Source of the DNA: JANQGH01 sp039819285
Lineage (GTDB): Bacteria > Pseudomonadota > Alphaproteobacteria > DSM-16000 > Inquilinaceae
Direction of reading: 5' to 3'
DNA: 5,647 nt
Assembly (NCBI GenBank): GCA_039819285.1
Contig: JBCBSH010000253.1
Span: 1 to 5,647 of the forward strand
The notes beneath the pieces are model-generated. The model saw only the letters and a list, made by a program, of their open reading frames with translations, made no database searches and was not told the origin of the DNA. How positions within the stretch are numbered: the stretch's first letter is position 1; each line of letters begins with the position of its first letter. This document shows, piece after piece, positions 1 to 5,647 of this stretch. Both the position numbers and the translations under genes were made by a program.

Positions 1-143
1 CGACAGGACGCTCGGCCGACTACGCCGCCGCTCGCGCGCTCTACGATGCGGTGGGTGCCAGGGTCTTGGATGATGCTATCGTCTACGGCATGGACCGGGC
101 GGCAATCGCCAAACTGAACGAACGCGACGACGATGGCGGGTGA
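1..143 (+). CDS. C-terminal fragment of an unidentified protein upstream of aroC
   Basis: This is the end of a gene that begins outside the window. The reading frame starting at base 3 stays open for 46 codons to a TGA at 141-143, while the other two forward frames hit stops (the aroC frame at 115-117). Most third codon positions are G or C, as expected for coding DNA here. The visible tail is alanine-rich and probably helical, contains the stretch VLDDAIVYGMDRAAIAKL, and ends in a charged run (NERDDDGG). I do not recognise the family. The gene runs in the same direction as aroC and overlaps its start by 11 bases, so the two are probably co-transcribed and may be translationally coupled. Coding status is fairly sure; function is unknown. 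Confidence 0.6.
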   Translation, partial: TGRSADYAAARALYDAVGARVLDDAIVYGMDRAAIAKLNERDDDGG

Positions 144-1215
144 CAGCTTCGGAACGCTCTTTCGATTCACGACCTGGGGCGAAAGCCACGGGCCGGCGCT
201 GGGCGCGGTCGTCGACGGCGTGCCGCCGCTGCTCGACTTAAGCGAGGCCGACATCCAGCCCTATCTCGACAAGAGGCGGCCCGGCCAGTCACGCTATACC
301 ACCCAGCGGCGTGAGGCGGATCAGGTGCGCATCCTGTCCGGCACGTTCGAAGGCAAGACGACCGGCACGCCGGTCAGCCTGATGATCGAGAACACGGACC
401 AGCGTTCGAAGGACTATTCGGAGATCGCGCGCAAGTTCCGGCCCGGCCACGCCGACTATACCTACTGGAAGAAGTACGGCATCCGCGACTATCGGGGCGG
501 CGGGCGCTCGTCGGCGCGCGAGACGGCGGCGCGGGTCGCCGTCGGCGCTATCGCGCGCAAGGTGCTGGGCGCGGCCATCAAGGTGCGCGGCGCCCTGGTC
601 CAAATGGGGCCGCACCGCATCGATCCTGATCGGTGGGACTGGGACCAGGTGGACAAGAACCCGTTCTTCTGCCCAGACGCGCAGGCGGCCGAAGGCTGGG
701 CCGGCTATCTCGACGGGGTCCGCAAGGCCGGCTCATCGATCGGCGCGGTGATCGAGGTGCGGGCCGAAGGCGCGCCGGCGGGGCTTGGCGAGCCGATCTA
801 CGACAAGCTGGACAGCGATCTGGCGCGGGCGATGATGACCATCAACGCCGTGAAGGGCGTGGAAATCGGCGACGGCTTCGCGGCGGCCGAATTGCCGGGC
901 GAGGACAATGCCGACGAGATGCGCGCCGGCAATGAGGGCCCCCGCTTCCTGTCCAACCATGCCGGCGGCGTGCTGGGCGGCATTTCAACGGGGCAAGACA
1001 TCGTGGTGCGCTTCGCCGTCAAGCCAACCAGCTCAATCCTAACGCCGCGGCGGACCATCGACATCGACGGTCAGGAGACCGAGATCGTCACCAAGGGACG
1101 GCACGACCCGTGCGTGGGTATCCGCGCTGTGCCGATCGGCGAGGCGATGATGGCCATCGTGCTGGCCGATCATGTGCTGCGCCAGCGCGCGCTTGGGCCT
1201 CAGGCTGGCTCGTAG
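133..1215 (+). CDS. aroC: Chorismate synthase AroC
   Basis: This cytoplasmic FMN-dependent enzyme converts 5-enolpyruvylshikimate-3-phosphate to chorismate, the last step of the shikimate pathway. The 360-residue protein matches the usual bacterial length of about 360. Family signatures are all visible: GESHGPALG near residues 16-24 with the conserved His19, RRPGQSRYTTQRRE at 48-61, FRPGHADYTY at 102-111 with conserved His106, GGGRSSARET at 122-131, and RHDPCVGIRAVPIGEAM at about 323-339. The ATG at 133 is well constrained: an in-frame TGA lies at 115-117, no other start codon falls between them, and the protein opens MAGDSFGTLFR, very like E. coli AroC. There is no clear Shine-Dalgarno sequence, and the start lies inside the end of the preceding gene, so translation may depend on coupling. 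The 3' end overlaps the convergent tlyA by 16 bases. No key residue appears to be missing. Confidence 0.98.
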   Translation: MAGDSFGTLFRFTTWGESHGPALGAVVDGVPPLLDLSEADIQPYLDKRRPGQSRYTTQRREADQVRILSGTFEGKTTGTPVSLMIENTDQRSKDYSEIARKFRPGHADYTYWKKYGIRDYRGGGRSSARETAARVAVGAIARKVLGAAIKVRGALVQMGPHRIDPDRWDWDQVDKNPFFCPDAQAAEGWAGYLDGVRKAGSSIGAVIEVRAEGAPAGLGEPIYDKLDSDLARAMMTINAVKGVEIGDGFAAAELPGEDNADEMRAGNEGPRFLSNHAGGVLGGISTGQDIVVRFAVKPTSSILTPRRTIDIDGQETEIVTKGRHDPCVGIRAVPIGEAMMAIVLADHVLRQRALGPQAGS

Positions 1216-1949
1216 ACCGCGCCGATCAGAAACTCGCGGTTGCCTTCCGGGCCCTTGATCGGGCTTTCGGTCAGACCGACGACATGCCAGCCGGGGAGGC
1301 CGTTCAGCCAGTCGGAGACGGATCGGCACACCTCGTCATGCAGGGCCGGGTCGGACACGACGCCGCCCTTGCCCACGCGCGCCTTGCCGACCTCGAACTG
1401 CGGCTTGATCAGGGCCACCAGACGCGCGCCTGGCGCAGCAAATCCGAGGGGCGTTTCTAGAACCTTGGCCAAGCCGATGAAGCTGGCGTCGCAGACGATG
1501 AGGCCGACCGGCTCGGGAACTTGGTCCGCCGTCAGGTGCCGGGCGTTGGTTCGTTCCAGCACCGTGACCCGATCGTCCTGGCGCAGCGTCCAGGCCAACT
1601 GCCCGTGGCCGACATCCACGGCGTAGACCCGCGCCGCACCTCTGGACAGCAGCACGTCGGTGAAGCCGCCCGTTGAGGCTCCGATATCGAGACAGACAAG
1701 CCCCGTCGGGTCGATCTCGAAGCAGTCCAGACCCTCGACCAGTTTCAGCCCGCCTCGGCTGACCCAGGGATGGTCCTGGCCCTTGACGGTCAGCGGCTGA
1801 TCGAAGGGGACGGTTTCACCGGCCTTGGCGACACGCCGGGTGCCGGCCAGTACGAGGCCGGCCATGATCAGGGCCTGGGCCTTGGTGCGCGACTCCGCCA
1901 GCCCGCGATCGACCAGCAACTGGTCGACCCGGCGCTTGGCCGCGGCCAT
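1200..1949 (-). CDS. tlyA: TlyA family rRNA (cytidine-2'-O)-methyltransferase
   Basis: TlyA enzymes use S-adenosylmethionine to methylate the 2'-OH of cytidine in rRNA: C1920 of 23S in all types, and also C1409 of 16S in the longer type II. Older annotations call them hemolysin A. The 249-residue protein starts with an S4 RNA-binding domain (about residues 7-65, RVDQLLVDRGLAESRTKAQ), followed by a Rossmann methyltransferase fold with SAM motif CLDIGASTGGF (86-96). The K-D-K-E catalytic tetrad is present as Lys69, Asp154 (CDASF), Lys182 (IKPQFE) and Glu239 (NREF). The length and lack of terminal extensions fit type I, which predicts methylation of 23S only; that is an inference. The ATG lies 11 bases after the gloA stop with only a poor Shine-Dalgarno match, so it is probably translated from the operon mRNA. 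Its TGA stop falls within the last codons of the convergent aroC. Confidence 0.95.
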   Translation of the reverse strand: MAAAKRRVDQLLVDRGLAESRTKAQALIMAGLVLAGTRRVAKAGETVPFDQPLTVKGQDHPWVSRGGLKLVEGLDCFEIDPTGLVCLDIGASTGGFTDVLLSRGAARVYAVDVGHGQLAWTLRQDDRVTVLERTNARHLTADQVPEPVGLIVCDASFIGLAKVLETPLGFAAPGARLVALIKPQFEVGKARVGKGGVVSDPALHDEVCRSVSDWLNGLPGWHVVGLTESPIKGPEGNREFLIGAVYEPA

Positions 1950-1960
1950 CGCCTAGCAGG

Positions 1961-2380
1961 TCACCACGATCCGGTGTTCGGCATCGACGCCCACGGCTCC
2001 TGCGGCGGCAGCGAGTCGCCTTCCTGCAGCAGCTCGATCGAGATGTCATCCGGCGTGCGCACGAAGGCCATGTGCCCGTCGCGCGGCGGCCGGTTGATGG
2101 TGACGCCATTGTCCATCAGCTTCTGGCACAGGCCGTAGATGTCGTCGACGCGGTAGGCCAGATGGCCAAAGTTCCGGCCGCCGGTGTATTCCTCGGGGTC
2201 CCAATTGTACGTCAGTTCGACCTTGGCCTCCTCATTTCCGGGCGCGGCCAAGAACACCAGCGTAAACCGGCCCTTCTCACTTTCGTGGCGATGCGTCTCT
2301 TGCAGCCCCAAGAGCTCGAAAAACTTGATCGTCTCGTCAATGTCGGTGACGCGGATCATGGTGTGCAGGTATTTCATCAT
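1961..2380 (-). CDS. gloA: Glyoxalase I-like VOC protein (lactoylglutathione lyase)
   Basis: Glyoxalase I isomerises the hemithioacetal of methylglyoxal and glutathione to S-lactoylglutathione, the first step of methylglyoxal detoxification in the cytosol. The 139-residue protein has two vicinal-oxygen-chelate half-modules. The opening KYLHTMIRVTDIDETIKFF and the block VELTYNW resemble E. coli GloA. The four expected metal ligands can be placed: His6, Glu55, His73 (FGHLAYRV) and Glu116 (ISIELLQ). Arg10 matches a conserved arginine beside the first ligand. The stretch from His73 to Glu116 is about five residues shorter than in E. coli, and the usual DPDG is TPDD here. The C-terminal tail is rich in Pro and Trp (PPQEPWASMPNTGSW). 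A strong AGGAGG ten bases upstream selects the first of two adjacent ATG codons. The gene sits between dxs and tlyA. Another VOC activity with a related thiol substrate cannot be excluded. Confidence 0.85.
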   Translation of the reverse strand: MMKYLHTMIRVTDIDETIKFFELLGLQETHRHESEKGRFTLVFLAAPGNEEAKVELTYNWDPEEYTGGRNFGHLAYRVDDIYGLCQKLMDNGVTINRPPRDGHMAFVRTPDDISIELLQEGDSLPPQEPWASMPNTGSW

Positions 2381-2390
2381 GGCAGCGAAG

Positions 2391-2396
2391 CCTCCT
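2391..2396 (-). promoter_or_regulatory. Strong Shine-Dalgarno site of gloA
   Basis: On the minus strand this reads AGGAGG, ten bases before the first gloA ATG (2380-2378) and thirteen before the second (2377-2375). The spacing favours the first. It is the best Shine-Dalgarno match in the operon; ispA, dxs and tlyA have only weak ones. This suggests gloA is translated independently of dxs. The surrounding 60-base gap (2381-2440) also holds an AT-richer patch (TTTATTCC on the minus strand) but no promoter I would call. Confidence 0.7.
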
Positions 2397-2440
2397 GGAG
2401 AACGGAATAAACGACCATCACGAGCGATCGATCGGCGAGA

Positions 2441-4357
2441 TCAGGCCCGAACGGGCATTTCAGCGGGATCAGCAACACCCAGCGTGGCCAGGACCTCGGC
2501 CACGACATCTTGGCTAGCAAGGCCCGCGCTCTCGTACTGCAGGGCCGGCTTGTCGTGGTCCTGGAACCGATCCGGCAGGGTCATCGTGCGGATCGTCACC
2601 CCGTGATCGAGCAGACCTTGGCGGGCCAGGCTGTGCAGGACGAACGAGCCGAAGCCGCCGATCGAGCCTTCCTCGACCGTGATCAGTACCTCGTGGTTCT
2701 GCACCAGACGCCGCACCAGATCCTCGTCCAACGGCTTGGCAAAGCGGGCATCGGCCACTGTCGTGCTGAGACCGCGCGCGGCCAGATCCTCAGCCGCGTC
2801 CAGGCAGGTTTGCAGCCGCCCGCCATAGCTGAGCAGAGCGACCTTGGTGCCTTCGCGCACGATGCGGCCGCGCCCGATGTCGAGCAGTTCGCCATGTTCC
2901 GGCATATCGACGCCGACGCCCTCGCCGCGCGGATAGCGGAAGGCGATCGGCCCCTCATCATAGGCTGCCGCGGTCGCCACCATGTGGCACAGTTCCGCCT
3001 CGTCGCCGGCGGCCATCAGCACCATACCGGGCAGGCAGCCGAGATAGGCGATGTCGAAGGCGCCGGCATGGGTCTGTCCGTCGGCGCCGACCAGCCCGGC
3101 ACGATCGATCGCGAAACGCACCGGCAGCTTTTGGATCGCGACGTCGTGCACGATCTGGTCGTAGGCCCGCTGGAGAAAGGTGGAGTAGATGGCCGCGAAC
3201 GGGCGGTAGCCTTCGGTGGCCAACCCTGCCGAGAAGGTCACGGCATGCTGCTCGGCAATGCCGACATCGAAACAGCGGTCGGGGAACCGCTCGGCAAACA
3301 GGTTCAGGCCCGTGCCAGCCGGCATCGCGGCCGTCACAGCGACCACCCTGTCGTCCGCCTCCGCCGCTTTGATGAGATTGTCGGCGAAGACGCGGGTGTA
3401 GGACGGCGCGTTGGCCTTGGCCTTGACCTGCGTGCCGGTGACCACATCGAACTTTGAAACGCCGTGATACTTGTCGGACGCCTTTTCGGCGTGAGTGTAG
3501 CCCTTGCCCTTCTGGGTCACGCAATGGATCAGGATCGGGCCTTCCTTGGCGCGTTTCACGTTGCGCAGGACCGGCAGCAGGTGGTCCAAATTGTGGCCGT
3601 CGATCGGGCCGATATAGAAGAACCCAAGCTCTTCGAACAGTGTCCCGCCCGTGACCATGCCGCGGGCATATTCCTCCGCCCGGCGCGCGGCGTTCTTGAA
3701 CGGCCGCGGGAACTTTTCGGAAAGGTCGCGCATAAGCGTGCGCAGGCTGCGGTAGGTGCGCGACGAGATCAGGCGCGACAGATAGGCGCTCATGGCGCCG
3801 ACCGGCGGCGCAATCGACATGTCGTTGTCGTTCAGGATGACGATCAGCCGGCTGTCCTTGGAGCCGGCATTGTTCATCGCCTCATAGGCCATGCCGGCAC
3901 TCATGGCACCGTCGCCGATCACGCAAACGACATGGTTGTCGAGGCCGGCAAGGTCGCGCGCGACCGCCATGCCCAAGCCGGCCGAGATCGAGGTCGAGCT
4001 GTGGGCGGCGCCGAACGGGTCATACGGGCTTTCGCTGCGCTTGGTGAAGCCCGACAGGCCGCCGCCCTGGCGCAGCGTGCGGATCCGGTCGCGGCGGCCG
4101 GTCAGGATCTTGTGCGGGTAGGCTTGATGGCCGACATCCCAGATCAGCCGGTCGGAAGGCGTGTCGAAAACATGGTGCAAGGCGACCGTCAGCTCGACGA
4201 CGCCCAGGCCGGCGCCAAGATGGCCGCCCGTCACGGAGACGGCGTCGATCGTTTCGGCGCGTAGCTCATCGGCGACCTGGCGCAACTGATCCGTCGTCAA
4301 CTCGCGCAGATCGGCCGGCTGATCGATGTCGTCGAGAAGGGGGGTGTCTACCGCCAT
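2441..4357 (-). CDS. dxs: 1-deoxy-D-xylulose-5-phosphate synthase
   Basis: Dxs condenses pyruvate with glyceraldehyde-3-phosphate, releasing CO2, to make 1-deoxy-D-xylulose-5-phosphate. This is the first and usually flux-controlling step of the MEP isoprenoid pathway and also feeds thiamine and pyridoxal synthesis. The 638-residue length is normal. The thiamine-diphosphate domain shows GGHLGAGLG with His46 (E. coli His49), WDVGHQAYPHKILTGRR (73-89), and the cofactor motif GDGAMSAGMAYEAMNN (148-163) running to NDND (176-179). His298 (YHGVSKFD) matches E. coli His299. The pyrimidine-binding domain has the catalytic Glu369 (GIAEQHAV, E. coli Glu370). Substrate-binding residues Arg397, Arg419, Asp426 and His430 (DRAGLVGADGQTH) are all present. 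A transketolase C-terminal domain follows. The ATG lies 46 bases after the ispA stop with a weak GGGA Shine-Dalgarno element; that gap shows no terminator. No missing residue or frameshift was found. Confidence 0.98.
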   Translation of the reverse strand: MAVDTPLLDDIDQPADLRELTTDQLRQVADELRAETIDAVSVTGGHLGAGLGVVELTVALHHVFDTPSDRLIWDVGHQAYPHKILTGRRDRIRTLRQGGGLSGFTKRSESPYDPFGAAHSSTSISAGLGMAVARDLAGLDNHVVCVIGDGAMSAGMAYEAMNNAGSKDSRLIVILNDNDMSIAPPVGAMSAYLSRLISSRTYRSLRTLMRDLSEKFPRPFKNAARRAEEYARGMVTGGTLFEELGFFYIGPIDGHNLDHLLPVLRNVKRAKEGPILIHCVTQKGKGYTHAEKASDKYHGVSKFDVVTGTQVKAKANAPSYTRVFADNLIKAAEADDRVVAVTAAMPAGTGLNLFAERFPDRCFDVGIAEQHAVTFSAGLATEGYRPFAAIYSTFLQRAYDQIVHDVAIQKLPVRFAIDRAGLVGADGQTHAGAFDIAYLGCLPGMVLMAAGDEAELCHMVATAAAYDEGPIAFRYPRGEGVGVDMPEHGELLDIGRGRIVREGTKVALLSYGGRLQTCLDAAEDLAARGLSTTVADARFAKPLDEDLVRRLVQNHEVLITVEEGSIGGFGSFVLHSLARQGLLDHGVTIRTMTLPDRFQDHDKPALQYESAGLASQDVVAEVLATLGVADPAEMPVRA

Positions 4358-4403
4358 GATGATCCCGTTGTCGCTATCATCGCCGATATAGGCCGTTCAG
4401 CCG

Positions 4404-5306
4404 TCATTTCCGCCGCTCAACCACGAACCGTGCTGTTTTGCGTAAGATATCTGCGCGTTCATCGAACATTTCCAAGTGGCGAATTGCCTGATCGGCCAAA
4501 AGACTTGCCTGGGACCGCGCCCTTTCGACACCGAGGATCGACACGAAGGTGGCTTTGCCGGCCTCGGCATCCTTGCGCAGCGCCTTGCCGACCTCCTCGT
4601 CACGGCCCTCCACGTCAAGCAAGTCATCCGCGATCTGAAACGCAAGCCCCAGATCGTGCGCATAGGCGTGCAGGGCGTGGTGGCTGGCGCTATCCGCCTT
4701 GGCCATGACTGCCCCGGCCTCGCACGCGAAGGCAAACAGCTCTCCGGTCTTCAGCCGTTGCAGCCTGGTAATCGCCCCGATGCCAAACTCGCCGCGCTCG
4801 GCAGCCATGTCCATCATCTGTCCGGCGACCATGCCGTGGGCGCCCGAGGCCGCCGCGAGACGCTGGATCAGCTCCAACCTGACCTTCGGGTCGGCGTGGG
4901 TCTCCGCATCCGTCAGGATCTCAAAGGCGAGTGGCAACAGCCCGTCGCCGGCAAGGATCGCCGTGGCGTCATCAAACGCGACATGCACCGTCGGCCTGCC
5001 GCGCCGGAGCTTGTCATCATCCATGGCCGGCAGATCGTCGTGCACCAGGGAATAGCAGTGGATGCACTCCACCGCCGCGGCGACCCGCAAGGCACTGGAA
5101 CGGCTGATCGAAAACAGCTCGGCACTCGCCAGCACCATGAACGGGCGCAGCCGCTTGCCGCCGTCCAGCGTGGCGTAGCGCATAGCTTCGTGAAGGCGCG
5201 CTTCGCCGTCCTGCGGTATGGGCAGCAGCCGGTCCAGGGTCTGTTCGATTTCGACCCGGGCCCTGTCCAACTCCGCATCCAGATCGACGGATGACACCAG
5301 CTTCAC
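4404..5306 (-). CDS. ispA: Farnesyl diphosphate synthase (short-chain polyprenyl synthase)
   Basis: IspA joins two isopentenyl diphosphate units to dimethylallyl diphosphate to give farnesyl diphosphate, the C15 precursor of undecaprenyl phosphate, quinone side chains, hopanoids and carotenoids. The 300-residue protein has the diphosphate-binding GGKRLRPF (49-56), the first aspartate-rich motif DDLPAMD (90-96) followed by DDKLRRGRPT, GQMMDM (162-167), LKTGELF (185-191), and the second aspartate-rich motif DDLLD (227-231). Tyr85 five residues before the first motif and the two-residue Pro-Ala insertion inside it are typical of bacterial type II farnesyl synthases, so a C15 product is likely; geranylgeranyl synthase is the alternative. 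The start is GTG, overlapping the xseB stop as GTGA, so translation is probably coupled. The distance from start to GGKRLRPF is close to that of E. coli IspA, which supports this start. Co-location with dxs pairs an early and a late isoprenoid step. Confidence 0.96.
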   Translation of the reverse strand: MKLVSSVDLDAELDRARVEIEQTLDRLLPIPQDGEARLHEAMRYATLDGGKRLRPFMVLASAELFSISRSSALRVAAAVECIHCYSLVHDDLPAMDDDKLRRGRPTVHVAFDDATAILAGDGLLPLAFEILTDAETHADPKVRLELIQRLAAASGAHGMVAGQMMDMAAERGEFGIGAITRLQRLKTGELFAFACEAGAVMAKADSASHHALHAYAHDLGLAFQIADDLLDVEGRDEEVGKALRKDAEAGKATFVSILGVERARSQASLLADQAIRHLEMFDERADILRKTARFVVERRK

Positions 5307-5554
5307 GTGAGATCCGTGGGTTCGGTGCCGAGACTGCCGTCGGCCGCCTGGGTGATGCGGTCCACCTTTGCCTGTGCCTCGCGCAACTTAGCCTCGCAAT
5401 GGGATTTCAATAACGCGCCGCGCTCGTAGGCGGCAATCGACTGGTCGAGGTCGATCTCGCCCTGTTCCAGCTTGCGGACGATGCTCTCAAGCTCCTCCAA
5501 CGCCTGCTCGAAGCTGAGCTTCTTGATATCGGCGGGAACGCCGGTCTCAGTCAT
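5303..5554 (-). CDS. xseB: Exodeoxyribonuclease VII small subunit
   Basis: XseB is the small, helical, multi-copy subunit of exonuclease VII. With XseA it degrades single-stranded DNA from either end to oligonucleotides. The 83-residue product is the usual size (about 80 in E. coli). It carries the family core: SFEQALEELESIV (14-26), LEQGEIDLDQSIAAYERG (29-46) and a charged coiled-coil-like stretch AKLREAQAKVDRI. The chosen ATG at 5554 has GAGGAG 11 bases upstream and GAGGG 4 bases upstream. The frame stays open further upstream, with a GTG at 5626, but that extension would run through the palindrome at 5601-5624, lacks family similarity and would make the protein too long. The stop overlaps the ispA GTG by three bases within GTGA. 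xseA is not in the window. xseB is the first visible gene of the operon. Confidence 0.95.
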   Translation of the reverse strand: MTETGVPADIKKLSFEQALEELESIVRKLEQGEIDLDQSIAAYERGALLKSHCEAKLREAQAKVDRITQAADGSLGTEPTDLT

Positions 5555-5558
5555 CGTG

Positions 5559-5571
5559 CCCTCATCTCCTC
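5559..5571 (-). promoter_or_regulatory. Ribosome binding region of xseB
   Basis: The minus strand carries GAGGAG (5571-5566) and then GAGGG (5563-5559), 11 and 4 bases before the ATG at 5554. These matches favour the internal ATG over the upstream in-frame GTG at 5626 as the true start of xseB. Confidence 0.6.
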
Positions 5572-5587
5572 GGCGCTGGGTGGAATG

Positions 5588-5603
5588 GACGGCCGAAGCC
5601 GTC
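5588..5603 (-). other. 6-bp hairpin with UUCG tetraloop in the xseB leader
   Basis: Read on the minus strand, GACGGC-TTCG-GCCGTC forms a perfect six-base-pair stem closing a C(UUCG)G tetraloop, one of the most stable RNA loops known. No run of T follows (the next bases are CATTCCACC), so it is not a canonical intrinsic terminator. It lies 33 bases before the xseB ATG, just ahead of the ribosome binding region, and shares three bases (5601-5603) with the palindrome behind it. A role in RNA folding or stability is inferred only. Confidence 0.5.
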
Positions 5604-5624
5604 TTGGCGACCGGTCGCCAAGAC
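5601..5624. repeat. Perfect 24-base palindrome upstream of xseB
   Basis: The 12-base half GTCTTGGCGACC is followed directly by its exact reverse complement, with no spacer and an ACCGGT centre. As DNA it has full two-fold symmetry, as an operator for a dimeric regulator would. As RNA it would form a ten-base-pair stem with a CCGG loop. It lies 46 bases before the xseB start codon. No T tract follows on either strand, so it is a poor terminator candidate. No clear -35 or -10 boxes could be placed around it, and the window ends 23 bases beyond it. Confidence 0.65.
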
Positions 5625-5647
5625 ACATCGGGAGGGCGGCGGGGAGG

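Noticed and set aside
1222..1262. Inverted repeat CCGATCA / TGATCGG as a terminator for aroC
   Set aside because: The seven-base arms are 27 bases apart, no T tract follows, and the whole element lies within conserved tlyA coding sequence.
2425..2434. CGATCGATCG self-complementary run in the dxs-gloA gap
   Set aside because: Ten-base palindromes of this kind are common by chance in GC-rich DNA, and no promoter or second copy gives it a context.
2445..2456. GCCCG-AA-CGGGC inverted repeat at the end of dxs as a terminator
   Set aside because: A two-base loop is too small for a stable hairpin with all five pairs, no T tract follows in the direction of dxs transcription, and the repeat is in the last dxs codons.
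2510..3457. 315-codon open frame on the plus strand
   Set aside because: It lies wholly antisense to dxs, whose protein is complete and conserved. The translation is rich in Arg, Ala, Gly and His with no recognisable domain, as expected of a shadow frame in GC-rich DNA.
3464..4264. 266-codon open frame on the plus strand
   Set aside because: It is also antisense to conserved dxs sequence, has no known motif and no ribosome binding site I could see.
4476..5294. 272-codon open frame on the plus strand
   Set aside because: It lies antisense to ispA, which carries every expected prenyl synthase motif. It shows no family resemblance of its own.
5551..5565. Four-codon leader frame ATG AGG GCA CGA TGA overlapping the xseB start
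   Set aside because: It has no ribosome binding site at a workable distance (GAGGAG touches its ATG directly) and is too short to tell from chance.
5555..5626. Extending xseB to a GTG at 5626 (107 residues)
   Set aside because: The extra 24 residues are not family-like, the extension covers the palindrome, and the ATG at 5554 has suitable Shine-Dalgarno matches and gives the usual protein length.

Overview
This GC-rich window most likely comes from an alphaproteobacterial chromosome. The evidence is the minus-strand order xseB-ispA-dxs-(gloA)-tlyA, since xseB-ispA-dxs-tlyA is a familiar alphaproteobacterial arrangement, together with the general look of the proteins. A Rhodospirillales-like member is plausible, but that is a guess from sequence style and not a placement. 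Every gene is intact and housekeeping in type. No mobile element, CRISPR array, tRNA, rRNA or sign of recent transfer was seen.

Left part, plus strand (1-1215): the C-terminal end of an unidentified gene overlaps the start of aroC (chorismate synthase) by 11 bases. aroC makes the last common precursor of the aromatic amino acids, folate and quinones.

Right part, minus strand (5554 down to 1200), in transcription order: xseB (exonuclease VII small subunit), ispA (farnesyl diphosphate synthase), dxs (1-deoxyxylulose-5-phosphate synthase), a glyoxalase I-like gene (gloA) and tlyA (rRNA cytidine 2'-O-methyltransferase). xseB and ispA overlap by four bases (GTGA). The later gaps are 46, 60 and 11 bases, so a single operon is the simplest reading. 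dxs and ispA are the entry step and a late prenyl-chain step of isoprenoid synthesis. gloA detoxifies methylglyoxal, a by-product of the triose phosphates that Dxs also draws on. xseB and tlyA have no obvious biochemical link to the rest.

The aroC and tlyA coding regions converge and overlap tail to tail by 16 bases, leaving no intergenic room for a terminator.

The most unusual non-coding signal is just upstream of xseB: a perfect 24-base palindrome (5601-5624), overlapped by three bases by a 6-bp hairpin that carries a UUCG tetraloop in the xseB transcript (5588-5603). It may be an operator or an RNA leader element. The window ends 23 bases further on, so its full context cannot be seen. 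I found no convincing evidence of a previously undescribed system.
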